From Tetrahymena elliotti 4EA (Eukaryota > Ciliophora > Oligohymenophorea > Hymenostomatida > Tetrahymenidae), in the NCBI GenBank assembly GCA_000231825.2, contig JH720369.1, positions 1-64,000 on the forward strand: a stretch of 64,000 bases of DNA, read 5' to 3'. This document shows positions 1 to 12,000 of this stretch, one piece after another. The notes beneath the pieces are model-generated. The model searched no databases. It saw only the letters and a list, made by a program, of their open reading frames with translations, and was not told where the DNA came from. Numbering within the stretch: position 1 is the stretch's first letter; each line of letters begins with the position of its first letter. A program made the translations under genes and the position numbers.

Positions 1-866
1 TTTTTATTAAAATATAAATCAAGATTCTAGGTTTTTATACTACGAATATTTATAAATATTTGTTCTAAAAAAATTTAACATGTATAATTTATCATAATTT
101 AAGTTCTAAAAATTGAATCCTTATTTATTTTAAGATTTTTTCATCTTTTAAGCTATTAGTGATTCTTATTCCTATATCTGTTTCTCTTGATCGAAGTATG
201 AATTTTGTTTAAAGAACAAACATATCGATTTTGATATGCTTGAAACTTAACTATCCAAAGTAATCAACATAAATAAATCTTATTATTTATCTCAAGAAAA
301 ATTATATAAAATTTATTCATTCAAATAAAATTTTTACATCTCTCAAGAAAATTCATAGTTTAAAATTCACATTAAAATTTTTTTAAATTTGTGTTGAATT
401 TTTTTTTAATTTAAAAATTTTTAAAATTATTTTGTTTAATAATTAAAAAACAAAAAACGCACATTTTTATGAATTTATTTTAGATTGGTCACTAAACCAA
501 ATACTATCCCAATACCTTTAACCTTTTTATGATTGAGATATCCGAATTAATTAAAATTAATTTAAAAAAATTAGAAATTATTTTATTTATTTAATTTTTT
601 TTTGCCTACTTGGTTATATTTTGCACTTAAAATTTTGAATTCATTAACATTTCTAGCAAGTTCTATAAATAAATTTTTCTATTTCAAATTATTTTGAAAG
701 ATCAGTTTTCATCGAAATTTTACAATCAAAAATCAGTGATTTACAAATACACTTAATTCAAATAAACCAAATCCACAATAAAGATTATAAAAACAATTTA
801 AATAAAAAATTGATAAAACAAAGAAATAAAAAAAACCTTAAAGAAGAATCAAAAATTGAAAAAAAA
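1..866. other. AT-rich non-coding stretch
   Basis: I see no gene here. It is dominated by A/T runs. The last ~100 bases are A-rich, like the 5' leader of the gene that starts at 867. No conserved motif was recognised. Confidence 0.6.
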
Positions 867-1931
867 ATGAGTTTAGAAAATCAAAAGGCTCAAAAGGACT
901 TAAATTAACTTTCTGCTGAAGAAAGAAAGCTTCTCAGCTCTGCTAATGATGTTAAAATAAATGATTAATAAGAAGAAGATAGCTCTAAAATGGATCAATC
1001 TATTGATGTTGGATAGAGCGTTGAAGAAGGAGTTAAAAACGAAAATGGATACTAAGAAATAATTGGATCTGAAACTAGCTTGTATGATCCGAACAATGAA
1101 ATAAAAAAGAATAAACAAGAAAATAAAATAGAAAAAACTTCTTGCTTTACAAAAATGAAACAATTTGTTACACATTTTTTCAATAAGTTGAACGGAAAAT
1201 AAGTTGAAAAAAAGTTTAGTGATAATTAACTTGTTTTCAGTATTTTTTTGAGAGGAGGAGTTGCTTTTTACTTGATTAAAAAAAGAAAGATTTTGCTTTC
1301 TAAATTAACTAAAGCTATCGTTGATGAAAAGACCTTAAGAAATATAGACACAAAGCTAAATGATTCACCTTCACTTTATTTCGATACCTCAAGCATAAAT
1401 CAGAACACTCTCATGAGAGGTTTTTTCACTTCTAAATAAATATTAACAAAAACTCCTATCATAATTGATTAAAAAAATTTGGATTAAAAAAATAATATTT
1501 CAACTTCAACGTCTAGAAAAATCATTCTCAAAACAGATCAATTTGAAAATCAGGCTGTACCCATTCCTTTATAATCTAAACAAAACTTAATCACTTCAAC
1601 AGTAGCAGGTCTAACTTACTTTTTATCTTCTAACATCTTTAAAAGTAAAATTAAAATCGATGACAGTTTAAATCTGTTATCAAACAAATTTTATTTCTTT
1701 GGGTCAAAAACTTCTTTAAATGAGATGAATGTAGAAAAAGTTTTCTTAAATATCGATTGGCTGAGAATAAAATCAGATTAAAGAGCCCTAAAAATTTGCG
1801 CATTGCTTGCTTCTTCAATGGCTGCCTTCTTAATTTACAAGTCAGTTGTGTCAACTGTTGTTTTAGCAAAAAGAAAGAAATCATTTTTCTCAAAATTACT
1901 TCATGAAATAAAAGAATATTTTTAACTTTGA
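867..1931 (+). CDS. Two-TM membrane protein A, MUL1/GIDE-like layout without RING
   Basis: Single exon, 354 aa in code 6, ending in TGA. The N-terminal ~115 residues are acidic and polar. A first hydrophobic segment followed by a basic stretch lies near residues 121-140 (FLRGGVAFYLIKKRK). A second lies near 309-335 (LKICALLASSMAAFLIYKS) and is followed by a short basic tail. This is a paralogue of the gene at 6842: both share the 'GGVAFYLIKKRK / DGVLAFYFLKMRK' segment, a central 'YFFG/YVFGEK' strand, a 'SDQAL/RDQAL' motif just before the second TM, and a 'KEYF/KEFF' ending. Two TMs enclosing a beta-rich domain resemble the MUL1/GIDE (BAM) ubiquitin ligases of mitochondria and peroxisomes, but no RING follows. 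The paralogy is seen in the sequence; the MUL1 link is inference from layout only. Confidence 0.85.
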
Positions 1932-3252
1932 AAATTTATAAAATGTTTAATTGCAATAATATATATAAATACATACATACTTACATAAATACTCTTTACA
2001 GAATTTAACAATTTAAATTTTCATACTAAATAGTTTATTTCCATAACCAAATATTCTTAAAAATACATTATAAACTTTTCTTCTATATTCATAAAGAGGT
2101 TTTAAATCCAAATGTTTCATCAAAAAAATAAAGTGTAAAGCTAATCAACTAGATCTTTTTATTATTGTATAATTCTCTATTGAATTTATTTTATTTTTAT
2201 TATTTTGTTAAATGTTTTCAGTCCTTTACTAAAAATATTATAAATAATATTAGACGAAATGATTATTCCTTTTTCCTGAAACATATTTATTGTAATTTCT
2301 GCTTTTCATTGCAATTAAAGTAGCTTTCTTTAGTTAAATGTTAAATCTTTATAAAACAAGTAAAGCAAACTAATTTAAATTGAATAAAGCCTTAAAAATG
2401 TAAAAAATTTTGAGTTTATATGGTCCATCATATTTAACTTCTTTAGAGCTATCAAAAAATGCCGATTATTTAAAGATAAGCAAAGGTAATTATATCATCA
2501 ATAAAATATGATACTAATTAACCTAGATTAAGAAATTTGATTGTTTGATTTTTTTATTTTTATTATTACTTAATGAAGAAGTAACTTTTTGTCTAGATAA
2601 TTAAATCTGATAAAAAATTTTCATTAAATTTTATAATGACAAGTAGTCAATCATTTGAGCTTTAAAAATAAATCTGAGAAATTTCTATTAATAGAATCAT
2701 TCAATTTTAAAAAATTTTAACTTAGCTCAAATAAAAAAGAAATAAAGATAAGTTTAAAATAGTCAAATTAACAAATTAGAATAATTCTATTACTCTTTTT
2801 AAATTTTTAATATTTAAATTAACTTTTTCGTAATATCCTAATGTGGCTTTAATTTATTTCGTTTTAGACTTTTTAAGAAATTTCTATTTAAATTTTTCTA
2901 TTTTAATCTTTACAAATTAATAATTTTTTTCAGGTTTTTTTTCTAATTTGATAAGCAGAATTCTTGTAAGCATATTGAAGAAGTCAAAAAATATATAATT
3001 TAAACATATTTCTAATATAATAATAATTCTACATTAGATCTAATTGAACTTTGGAACATTACTTTCTGCATTTATATGAACATTCTTTCATATAATCTCA
3101 AAACTTATTAATATAAAATTAGCAGCTCTTCTCATCAGAAAATATCAATTATACCTAAGTTATCTATTTTATTATGAGGATTAATTGAAAAAATTGACTG
3201 ATAATTTTATAAATTAATTAATAAAAAATAAAAATAAAATAAAGCAAAAAAA
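1932..3252. other. Intergenic, no gene seen
   Basis: About 1.3 kb of AT-rich sequence between two + strand genes. No open frame with protein-like composition was found on either strand. It ends in an A-rich leader before the ATG at 3253. Confidence 0.55.
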
Positions 3253-3831
3253 ATGAACTAACAAAATAACTAAACTAATAAAAATTTCTCTTCTTTTAAT
3301 TAACACAAAGAAGAACTCAAAATTTTTTAAGATCCATAATCAAATTAGAAGTACATGTAAGATGGCTTTACTCAAACTGAGGATTGGTTTTCAAGAATAT
3401 GTGGTGTCTAGAACATATTAACTCTAGAGCATGCTTAAGCTTGCTAAAAATTCAAAGATTTTTTGAAAGATTAAGAAAAAAATAACAACCAAATAAAATA
3501 ATAAGAACTATAAATTTCTCAATTATCTAAGCAAATAGAAGAAAAGACTTAGAATATATAATCTCAAAACCAATATTAATAATAAAACTCAATACCTAAA
3601 TTCGCATGTAAAGGATGTTTTCATAAAGTTGAAAAAGAAGAAGAAAAAAAAAAGGGTTTTGGATATTATTTCGTTTTAGGTGTTGGGGCTGTTATTGCTT
3701 TTAAATTAGCTAGAAGAATAATTTTTGGTAAAAATTGCAAATACCCTAATTATCAAAACTGGAAAGATTAAATGAATCAAAATAATTATTAAAGGTACTC
3801 GTGGTGTCATTATCATCATTCTCACAAATGA
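3253..3831 (+). CDS. Small Q/N-rich membrane protein B with Cys/His tail
   Basis: Single exon, 192 aa, stop TGA. The N-terminal half is Gln/Asn-rich with a coiled-coil-like 'LQISQLSKQIEEKTQN'. A CxxC-like patch (ACKGCFHK) precedes one hydrophobic segment near residues 139-162 (GYYFVLGVGAVIAFK, then basic LARR). The C-terminus is short and rich in W, C, Y and H (WCHYHHSH). It shares the motif 'L(K/Q)IFQDP' and the 'G..F.LG.K.(A/G)R' membrane segment with the next gene, so the two are probably paralogues. No known family was recognised. The Cys and His residues could bind metal, but that is inference. Confidence 0.8.
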
Positions 3832-5167
3832 TAAATAATAATAATTTTTGTGTCTTTTTATATTAAAATCTACTATTAGTATAATATTATTCTAATTTCA
3901 TTCTCAATTTTCACTTTATTTCTTTATAAAATTTATAATCAGCATTTAAAATCTAACCTTCCAAATATCAAACAAAAAACATGCTCTTTCGATAACTTTA
4001 CTAGCACATACGCGTGAACATTAAAACTCAATTCATGTTTTAATTGTGAATTTTTTCTTTGTGTTGCTCTTGCTTGTAAAATACTGTTTGGTAAATCTAT
4101 CAAATACAACAACATCAAAAATTATAAAAAAAATATTTCATTGTACTCAATTTGTGTTTTCAATGTGAATTTTTCTCTTGTGTTGAAAGAAATTAAATGA
4201 AAATAAAATTTATGATAATTAGGATAAAAATGGTATCTCTAACGTTTGTATCTGAAAGATATACCAAATTGCATTTTACAAGCATTATCAAATTAAAAAA
4301 ACAACTTTAAAAATATAAAAAAAATATTTTTCTTCAATATTTATATCAAATTCACTTTTTAAATTTAAATTTTTTGTTTGGATTTCTGTTGCTTTTAATA
4401 AATATATTTTTTGGTAAATTTTTCAAATTTTTACAAAATAAGTTTTTTATCAAATTATTAAGCATTCAAAGATGATTAAACTAAATAGCCCATAAAAGTT
4501 AAAGGCGGTATAAGCATTAATGTTATCAAAAAAGAATTTTCTTTACAACTTTTAAGTTTTTTTATTCATATTAAATTATTCCATAATCTTTCTTAAATCT
4601 TCATTCAATTTTGTTATTCAGCTCTTATCAGATTTTTAATTATACAATTTTTCTTACAAAGATTATAACAATAATAGATTAGATCAAAAATATCAAGCAA
4701 ACTATTTCTGGTAAATATTAATACCATATTCACATTTTTAGTGTAAATTAATTCTTTTCAATTGCTTAATAGGAGAAGAAGGTTTTTTTGGTTTCATATT
4801 AATACTAAATAAGTATTTGGTTTAAACAAAAGGTTCTTTATTGTTGAATTATGAATTAAAATTTGGTTGAAATAGAAAATGATTTTTTTTTTCATTGAAA
4901 AAAACTTTTAGATTTCAAGCTAAATAAAAAAAAATATAACCAAAGATAAAAATAGATTAATTCAAAATTTTTTGTTTTAACAAAAGAATTTTCTAATTAT
5001 TTTAAAATTAAAATAGAAAAATTTAACAAATAGATTTGAACAGAATTTTACAGGCAAAAAATTGATAATTACAATATGGGAGAGTAATAAAAACTAGTTC
5101 AGTTTTCGTTTAAAATTAATATCAAATAATAAATTAAAAATTCACAAAAAAAACTAAAAATTATAAA
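3832..5167. repeat. Intergenic with degenerate direct repeats
   Basis: No gene seen. Between about 4020 and 4440 a T-rich unit recurs imperfectly: 'TGTGAATTTTTTCTTTGTGTT' near 4046, 'TGTGAATTTTTCTCTTGTGTT' near 4162, and a weaker copy near 4350 with 'TTTTTTGTTTGGATTTCTGTTG'. The first and third copies are each followed by a 'TTTGGTAAAT(C/T)TTTCAAA'-like tail (near 4089 and 4410). Confidence 0.5.
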
Positions 5168-6286
5168 ATGTCCTCCTAATCTCCTCAAACAAACTCTGAA
5201 TACCCTTAAAAATTACCTTCAGAATTAAGATAATTCTTAGAAATTTAATAATAACTTTAAATTTTCTAAGATCCTTCAAAGCTAAATCTCTAAAACTTAG
5301 TTAGCCAACAAAATAAATTGAAAAACTAAATTAATCACCAAAGATAATAACCAAATAATTAAAATATTTAGCAATAAGATATTTAAAATAGTTTTAATGA
5401 TGATAAGGATAGAATTTAACTGAATTACTAATCATAAGACTTTTCAAATGAATAAGAACAAAAAAATGTAGAAATACTTTCCAGTTAAAGATAAAATAAT
5501 GATTATAATGAATAAAGGAACAAATTTAAAGAACTAAAAGAGAGATTTAGAGAAAAAAGAAGATAATTAAAAGAATTTCATAAGAAATATCATGAAAAAA
5601 AATTAGCATATCAATAAAATAATAGTCTTGATGAGATTAGTAACTCCTAATTAAACTCAAATAACTAAACATAAGATAATAAAATTTTTGAAGAAAAAAG
5701 AAAAAGTGAAAAATCTAAATGTTTTTTTAAAAGACATCATTCAAGATGTGCTCAGGAAAATACAAATTAAGTTCAAGATGGAAAAACTGATAACTAAGTA
5801 AATGATTCTCAGATCTGTTCTAGAAATAGTCACTGCCATCATCACCATCATCATCGCCATCACCATAATGATCATACTTAATATGAGTATTTGCACCATC
5901 AATGGTTTTATCCATTCACATAAAAAAATGAAATTTAATAGAATAATAATTAAGAAAATTAATAAGGCAATAATGCATTCAATAAAAATTAATCTAATTT
6001 GAAATAAGAAAACATAGCTCATAGCAAATTTTGCTAATATTATTCAAATTAAGAGTAGTAGAAAAATTTTGATTAAACTAAGACAGATGGCAATATCAAA
6101 AGTAATTGTTTCTTTAATTCAAGATGGTATCACTCTTAGGATTAAAATTCTAGAAATCAATTTTATTGCTTTCCACATTTATTGTTAATGGGTGGGATTT
6201 TTTACCTAGGAATCAAATTTGGTAGAAAAACATTTTTTTGCATGAAATAATAACCTAATAGTGGGTATTTTAGATCAAAGTGGTGA
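5168..6286 (+). CDS. Q/N- and His-rich membrane protein B'
   Basis: Single exon, 372 aa, stop TGA after a terminal Trp. The order is: Gln/Asn-rich N-terminus with 'LQIFQDPSK' (shared with the gene at 3253); a charged helical segment with 'RFREKRRQLKEFHKKYHEKK' near residues 118-140; a His run (HCHHHHHHRHHH) near residue 222; a long polar linker; and one hydrophobic segment near 340-360 (HLLLMGGIFYLGIKFGRKTFF). In-frame TAA and TAG are very frequent, and standard-code translation breaks the gene up completely. The His cluster could bind Zn or Ni, but that is inference. Function unknown. It lies between B and A' on the same strand. Confidence 0.8.
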
Positions 6287-6841
6287 TATATGTATATTAA
6301 CTTATATTCAATTTATTTGTTGGCAAAAATATCTTTCAAAATTAAAGTTAAAAACTATTATATTATTTTATTCATTTAAAATTAATATTTTTCTTGGTAA
6401 GCATTAATTTATTCAATTAGCCCTCATTTTTTATATAGCCTTAATAGGTAGTGGATTAATCAATTGATAATAGATTGATTAATTTTTAAAAAAATTAATT
6501 AAAAATCCTTTATGTTTAATTTAATTTGATTTGTAGATCTGTTTTTCTTATTTTTTGATTTAAATTTTCATTGAAAGAAATTAATTTTTATTTCAAAAAA
6601 ATAATTTTTTTTAATTTGCATTTATTGATTGGTATATAATGCTGAAATTAGGCTTTCTATAATAATTGTAATTAAATAATCAGAAATACAAAACAAAAAA
6701 AATAATATCTGTTTGATTTGGAATTGTTTGTTTCTGATTAGATTATTAATTTTTAAATTTAATGTAAAACAATTAATTGATAAAGAGTAAAAATTTAATT
6801 TCTCAACTTAAGCTAGCTAATAAACAAAAGGAATAAAGTAA
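6287..6841. other. Intergenic spacer between B' and A'
   Basis: 555 bp, T-rich then A-rich. No gene or structured element seen. Confidence 0.55.
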
Positions 6842-7912
6842 ATGATTGGAGTTTAAAATCATTTAGGAGAAGAGAGAAAATTGCTTGGTTCTTCTCTTGG
6901 GTTATAAGTAGAGAACTTAAATGGAGAGAGAAGTGAAAAATGCGATGAATCTATAAACTTAGAAAGCTGCTTTTAGTTTGAGGATGATTTTGATGACGAA
7001 AGTTCTAGATTAAAAAATAATTAAATACAAAGTTCATCAGAAACTAAGAAAGAAGATGAAAATAAAATGACAAAATTTAATTTATTCTTATAAAAGATAA
7101 AAAATCTGCTAACATTTAATAGAAAGTTTATAAATTTCAAATAAATTTATTAGTAGCTGTTTTTTGATGGAGTATTGGCTTTTTATTTCTTAAAAATGCG
7201 TAAGAGATGCTAAAATTATGTTGAAACATCTTTTAAAGATGAATAGCATATGAGAGAAATTTCTAATGTCCTTAAAAAGGATTCTTTTCACTATTATAAT
7301 TGTAGTAATCCTGGAAATAAATGCATAGTGTGGGGAAAGCTTAAAGAATGGGAAAGGTTTTAGGTAAGGGTAAAGTAATCTTTGTATTGTAAACCAATAA
7401 GCAAAAATCTCAATCAATATTACACTTTAAGTTCTTTTAATTAAAACAAAGAGATTAGAATGGAAATAGATGACTATAAGAATGTTTTTCATGAGTAATC
7501 ATCTTTAAGGACTTTCACAAAAAGAGGAGTACTTTATAATTTAATATCATCATTGTGTGCTCTTAATCTGTTTAAATTAAGTATATAACCAGAAAATATA
7601 TCAGTTAAATTTGGGTTTGTATATGTTTTTGGTGAAAAAGTAGTTAACTCTGCAGGAGATCTCTACATTAAACCTATCACAATATTTTAATCAATAAATT
7701 ACTAAAATTATAGAAGAGATTAAGCCCTTTTTAGTGCCTGTGGAGTAATAGTTGGAGGAGTAGGGTTTTACTTTTTAATGAAATTTTTTAAGAATGCTTT
7801 CATGTATTCTAGAAAGAGAAGATTGCTTGAAAGAATTAAAGAGTTCTTTGTAAAGCCAAAAGAGGATTAGAATTCAAATAAGAAAAAATAAATAAAATAC
7901 TCATAAATTTGA
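6842..7912 (+). CDS. Two-TM membrane protein A', paralogue of the gene at 867
   Basis: Single exon, 356 aa, stop TGA. The acidic N-terminus runs to residue ~80. The first hydrophobic/basic segment is near residue 107 (DGVLAFYFLKMRKRC), followed by a central domain with strands such as 'VSVKFGFVYVFGEKVV' and by 'YIKPITIF'. The second TM is near 296-320 (CGVIVGGVGFYFLMKFF), and a basic tail ends 'ERIKEFFVKPKED'. Architecture and motif order match the gene at 867. The central domain with flanking TMs resembles MUL1/GIDE proteins, but no RING is present. It could sit in an organelle outer membrane, which is inference only. Confidence 0.85.
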
Positions 7913-9078
7913 CTTTATTAACCATTTCTAAGATATGTTAGTTAGCAAACTAGCTATCTTTAATTACAATGATTAATTAATTCAATTCTAATATTTATAA
8001 TCACTTTGCATTTCACGTTTAATTCAATATTTGCTGTTCAATTTTCTTTATTTTTCTAGTACTTTTTTATATTATCCAAACCCATAAAAGGTATTACAAT
8101 AAAATATAATTTACTCAATTAAAAACTTTCTTTTTTTATTTAAAAATTCAAAGATAGATAGATTATCTTAGAATTGCCATTCAATAATATTTTTAGTAAA
8201 ATATTTTTTATTCTGTAAAGTTTTTTATACAATCTATTGACCACTCTACTCTTATTATTTAACAACTCTATTTTCATTTCAAAATTATAATTAAAAAATA
8301 TTTTTTTTGATATTTTCTACATAAAAAAAGGTAGGCTCATTTTTGTTTATTATTTAATTCTTTTGAAAATGCCTAAATAGATAAACAGTCACATAAACAT
8401 ATTTAATTCACTCAAAAATATTAAATAAACTTTTTTTGTTTATTCTATTGCTGAAAAATTATTATTCATTTAATTGTATATGAATGCTCAAATTTCCTCT
8501 TTGAAGAATCACTAAATTTTAACTAGAATTAAATTAATATCATATATTTAAATTATTTATTACTAATACTAACCCTAAAAAACTATATAAAATTTATTTA
8601 TTTTTCTCATATCATCTAAATGCATCAAAAGTCATAAAAACACAAATATTGCAATTAACTCTAAAAAATTGTTTTCTTATAAATTTGCCATCAAAGATAG
8701 CCTTAAAATTGTTATTCATTCCAATTATTAGAAGAATATATTTCCATCAACCCTCCTCTTTTAAGAATGACTATGTTTTAACTATTTTTAAAAGAAGAAT
8801 CAAATTAATATTATTTGATAATTTCATGAAATTACTTATTTATTTATTTTGATTGTTAAGCTTATTTCAGTGTATAAATTCTCTGCTTTGCAGAATAGTT
8901 ATTTAATAGAGCAACATCTAAAATTTATTCATTTTTTTGATAAATATCATTGATTAATTTCATTTCAAAATAGTCTCTACCAGTTCTTTCTTCTTAAATC
9001 AATTAACATTAAACTATATCTGTTTTGTTAACTTGAATAAGGATTTGCTTGTTTTCGGAGTTATAACACATTAATTTG
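7913..9078. repeat. Intergenic with weak imperfect repeats
   Basis: This separates the tails of A' (+) and the large gene at 9079 (-), which converge here. The segment near 8497 (CCTCTTTGAAGAATCACTAA) recurs near 8753 (CCTCTTTTAAGAATGACTAT), each followed by 'TTTTAACTA' and then 'ATCAAATTAATAT'-like sequence. The short open frame at 8649-8852 overlaps this repeat and does not look like protein. Confidence 0.4.
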
Positions 9079-12000
9079 TCAACTTGCTAATCTATTTTCT
9101 ATATTTAAGAAATAATTTACTAAAAACTATTGAAAAATAATTGTATTTACTGTGCTTGCAAGAGATTAAATTATTGTTGGTATTGATGTGTCAAGTTGTA
9201 ACCAATTCAGTTAATTATCATCAGTTAAGGCTACTAATTAAGCCTTTACAACAAAATTTGAAGAAGATGAAGCACAATGATACTTAATGATAATCATCTC
9301 TTTAAATTACATATTATCTTTGAAATCTTTCATAAATTCAAGCATATCTATTTCTTGCGGAGGTATTTCATTTTTAAAAACATGATAAAGTGAATTCTCC
9401 CACTCAAAACTAAAGATAAACGTTAGAGCCATTTCTTTGTTTTCAACCTAAGAAAGATGAGCAAGAACTATTTTATCTTAGACTAAAATAATAAATAGAC
9501 AAGTCTCTTTTAATGATTAAATTTAAAGAATAATTTCATCCTTAATATTGAGATGATTTGCATATGATTCTTTAGGATTACTCCTTGAGATATACTTAAA
9601 TACCTTTTAAAATTATTTTGATTAATCTTTTTATAAATAATTAACCCACTAGTCTTAATTAGAGCTTTTAATATTTTAATCAGTTTCAAGAAAATTTTCA
9701 AAATCAATAATCATAATATTTGTTTCTTTAAAAGAGGATATTGCTTCTGTATTTTAATTTAGGTTATATTTTTCGCATCCATAAAAGCAACCAACAACAC
9801 TATTTATTTGTTTATTTATTTGAATATTGATTTGGTTTTTTCTTCAATTAAATTTTACCCACAATAGACTGAATAGAATAAACCAGATATTTAGGTAAAA
9901 CCATTTATTTAAAACACAGAGACTATTTCAAAGTTCTTGTTGATCAAATTAATCTGATTTTATTTTGAAATTCAGTTAAAATTTTTTAAAGAAATAAAAC
10001 TATCTTACATAATAAAGACCTTCCTCTGATTGGGAAAGTAAGATGATTGAAAGGGGAGAATATATATCATCAACGAATTAAAATTCTAAAGGTTTCTAGT
10101 TAAACCTTTTTGTTTTTGATGTAAAATTTGATTTAGTTAATGTAGATGGAGTAATCTTGACAGGCTATATCTTAATCGAATTATCCTTAGTACATAGCAA
10201 TACATTCAAAATAGTTGAAGGATTAATCATAAAGGTATTTGCTATAGAATAATTATATGAATCACTTACATCATCGATTTCTAGTTTTTTATATTCAAAC
10301 TTGATATTTTCTAATAAATTAGAACTCTCTAATATTTAATTGACATTTATACTTAATAAATAAAGTGTGTAATTGTTTTGATAAACCCAATAAATCTTAT
10401 CTCCTCCTTTCCATACATTCTTAAAACTCACTTTACCACTTTAGTTAGAGTTACCTTAAAATCCAAACATTTCATCAACATTTAAGTAACTCATTTCACT
10501 TCTTATCTTTTCAGGGTTCATTTTATTCTGCAAAAGATCATCATTTGTTAAAGTAAGCAATTTCTCAGTTTTATTGTAAAAAGATATTTCTTTTAAAGTA
10601 TAATTATTGTTGTTAAGCTTGAGCTAATACTCTTGTATACCTGTGATTGTTTCTAAACTTACCAAATCAAACTAATATTTTTATATTCATTTTAAATATG
10701 ATCAATATATATTACAAAGTTAACACTTTAAGTTTTGGGATATTATGAATATAAACTTAGTCCAAAAGAATTCAAAGTATAAGATAATACTTATTAAATA
10801 GTTTTATTTTTTAGATTGGAAAAGAATAAATTTAAAAGAATGAATTATTTACTTCTTAGATTTTTTTAAGATAGGGTTTGTTTTCTTTGTTTAATTAGTA
10901 AATCTCAATTTTATTTAGGCTAAATTATTTTAAACCTATTAGCTAATAGCTGTTTACATTAAAAATGTATTCAATTTCTTCATCATTTTCTAGTCTATGA
11001 ATGAGATGGTTAGTTATGAACTTCTTAGGATCTTTCTCTCCTTACAAAACCAACTCTAAATTAATTATCAAAATATGTATTTAGTCTCCAACTTGCAAGA
11101 ATACCTGAAATGATATACAAAATAGCTTTAAAATAATTGAATTAATTCAAAAAATTTACTGAATCCTTTATTAAAAATGCAGAGTCAAATAAAATATCTT
11201 CTGTAAATAAAACACTAAATTTTGCTTCTACTTATTATTCTTATACATCATCTTTTATCTTTAAAGCTATTGAATTTTATGAAATCTTTTTATAAATAAA
11301 AAATTGATTTAATTGGGTAAAAAAATATTATTATTGTACTTGGATAGTAACTTAAGCAATTTTATTTGTTTTATACTCGATTTGTTTACAATCAAAATAA
11401 ATTGTGTGTGAGGATTTATCTATAAATTAGTATTCTGGAACTTCAGGATTGGAATCTATAAAGATACTCTTGTCATTTTTAACAGCCAATTAGTAAAAGT
11501 AGGATGTCTGTAAACACTCATCAGTGATCATGTATATTTAATTGTTGTAATCTAAGCAAATTGTGTTAATTTAATTTGTTAAAAAAAGTCCATCTAATTT
11601 ATTTGATATATTGAATAGAGCAGAATTCTTAATAGCTTAATCAGAGTGATAGTGCTTCTCTAGCTAGTAAGCATATTCAGTGACTCTTTTAGAAGTGTAA
11701 ATGTAGTTGTATTTCAGTTCTTGTATAACTTTAACAAATTCTACAGAAAAGAAATAATTAATATAAATTTATTTAAGAGAAACTATTTTCTTTTATATTA
11801 ATTCACAGATAACCAAGCTTTCGTCTTGCTATCTTCCTAGAAAATAATTATTACTATTAAGCAAAGCTCCTTCCTTAAAATATTAATCACTTAATTAAGT
11901 TCCAATCCTACATAAATCGCTTTTTTTAATATTTCCACTTGTTTCTACCTTCATTTCACTTAGGTTTTCATTGTCAAGAACATAAATACAATTTTCATTG

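Noticed and set aside
5741..6022. Hydrophobic - strand frame opposite the His-rich gene
   Set aside because: It is the antisense shadow of the His/Asn codon run (CAT/CAC/AAT read as ATG/GTG/ATT). The + strand gene explains the sequence.
8649..8852. Short + strand open frame of 67 codons
   Set aside because: It overlaps an imperfect repeat in intergenic DNA and lacks protein-like composition or family similarity.
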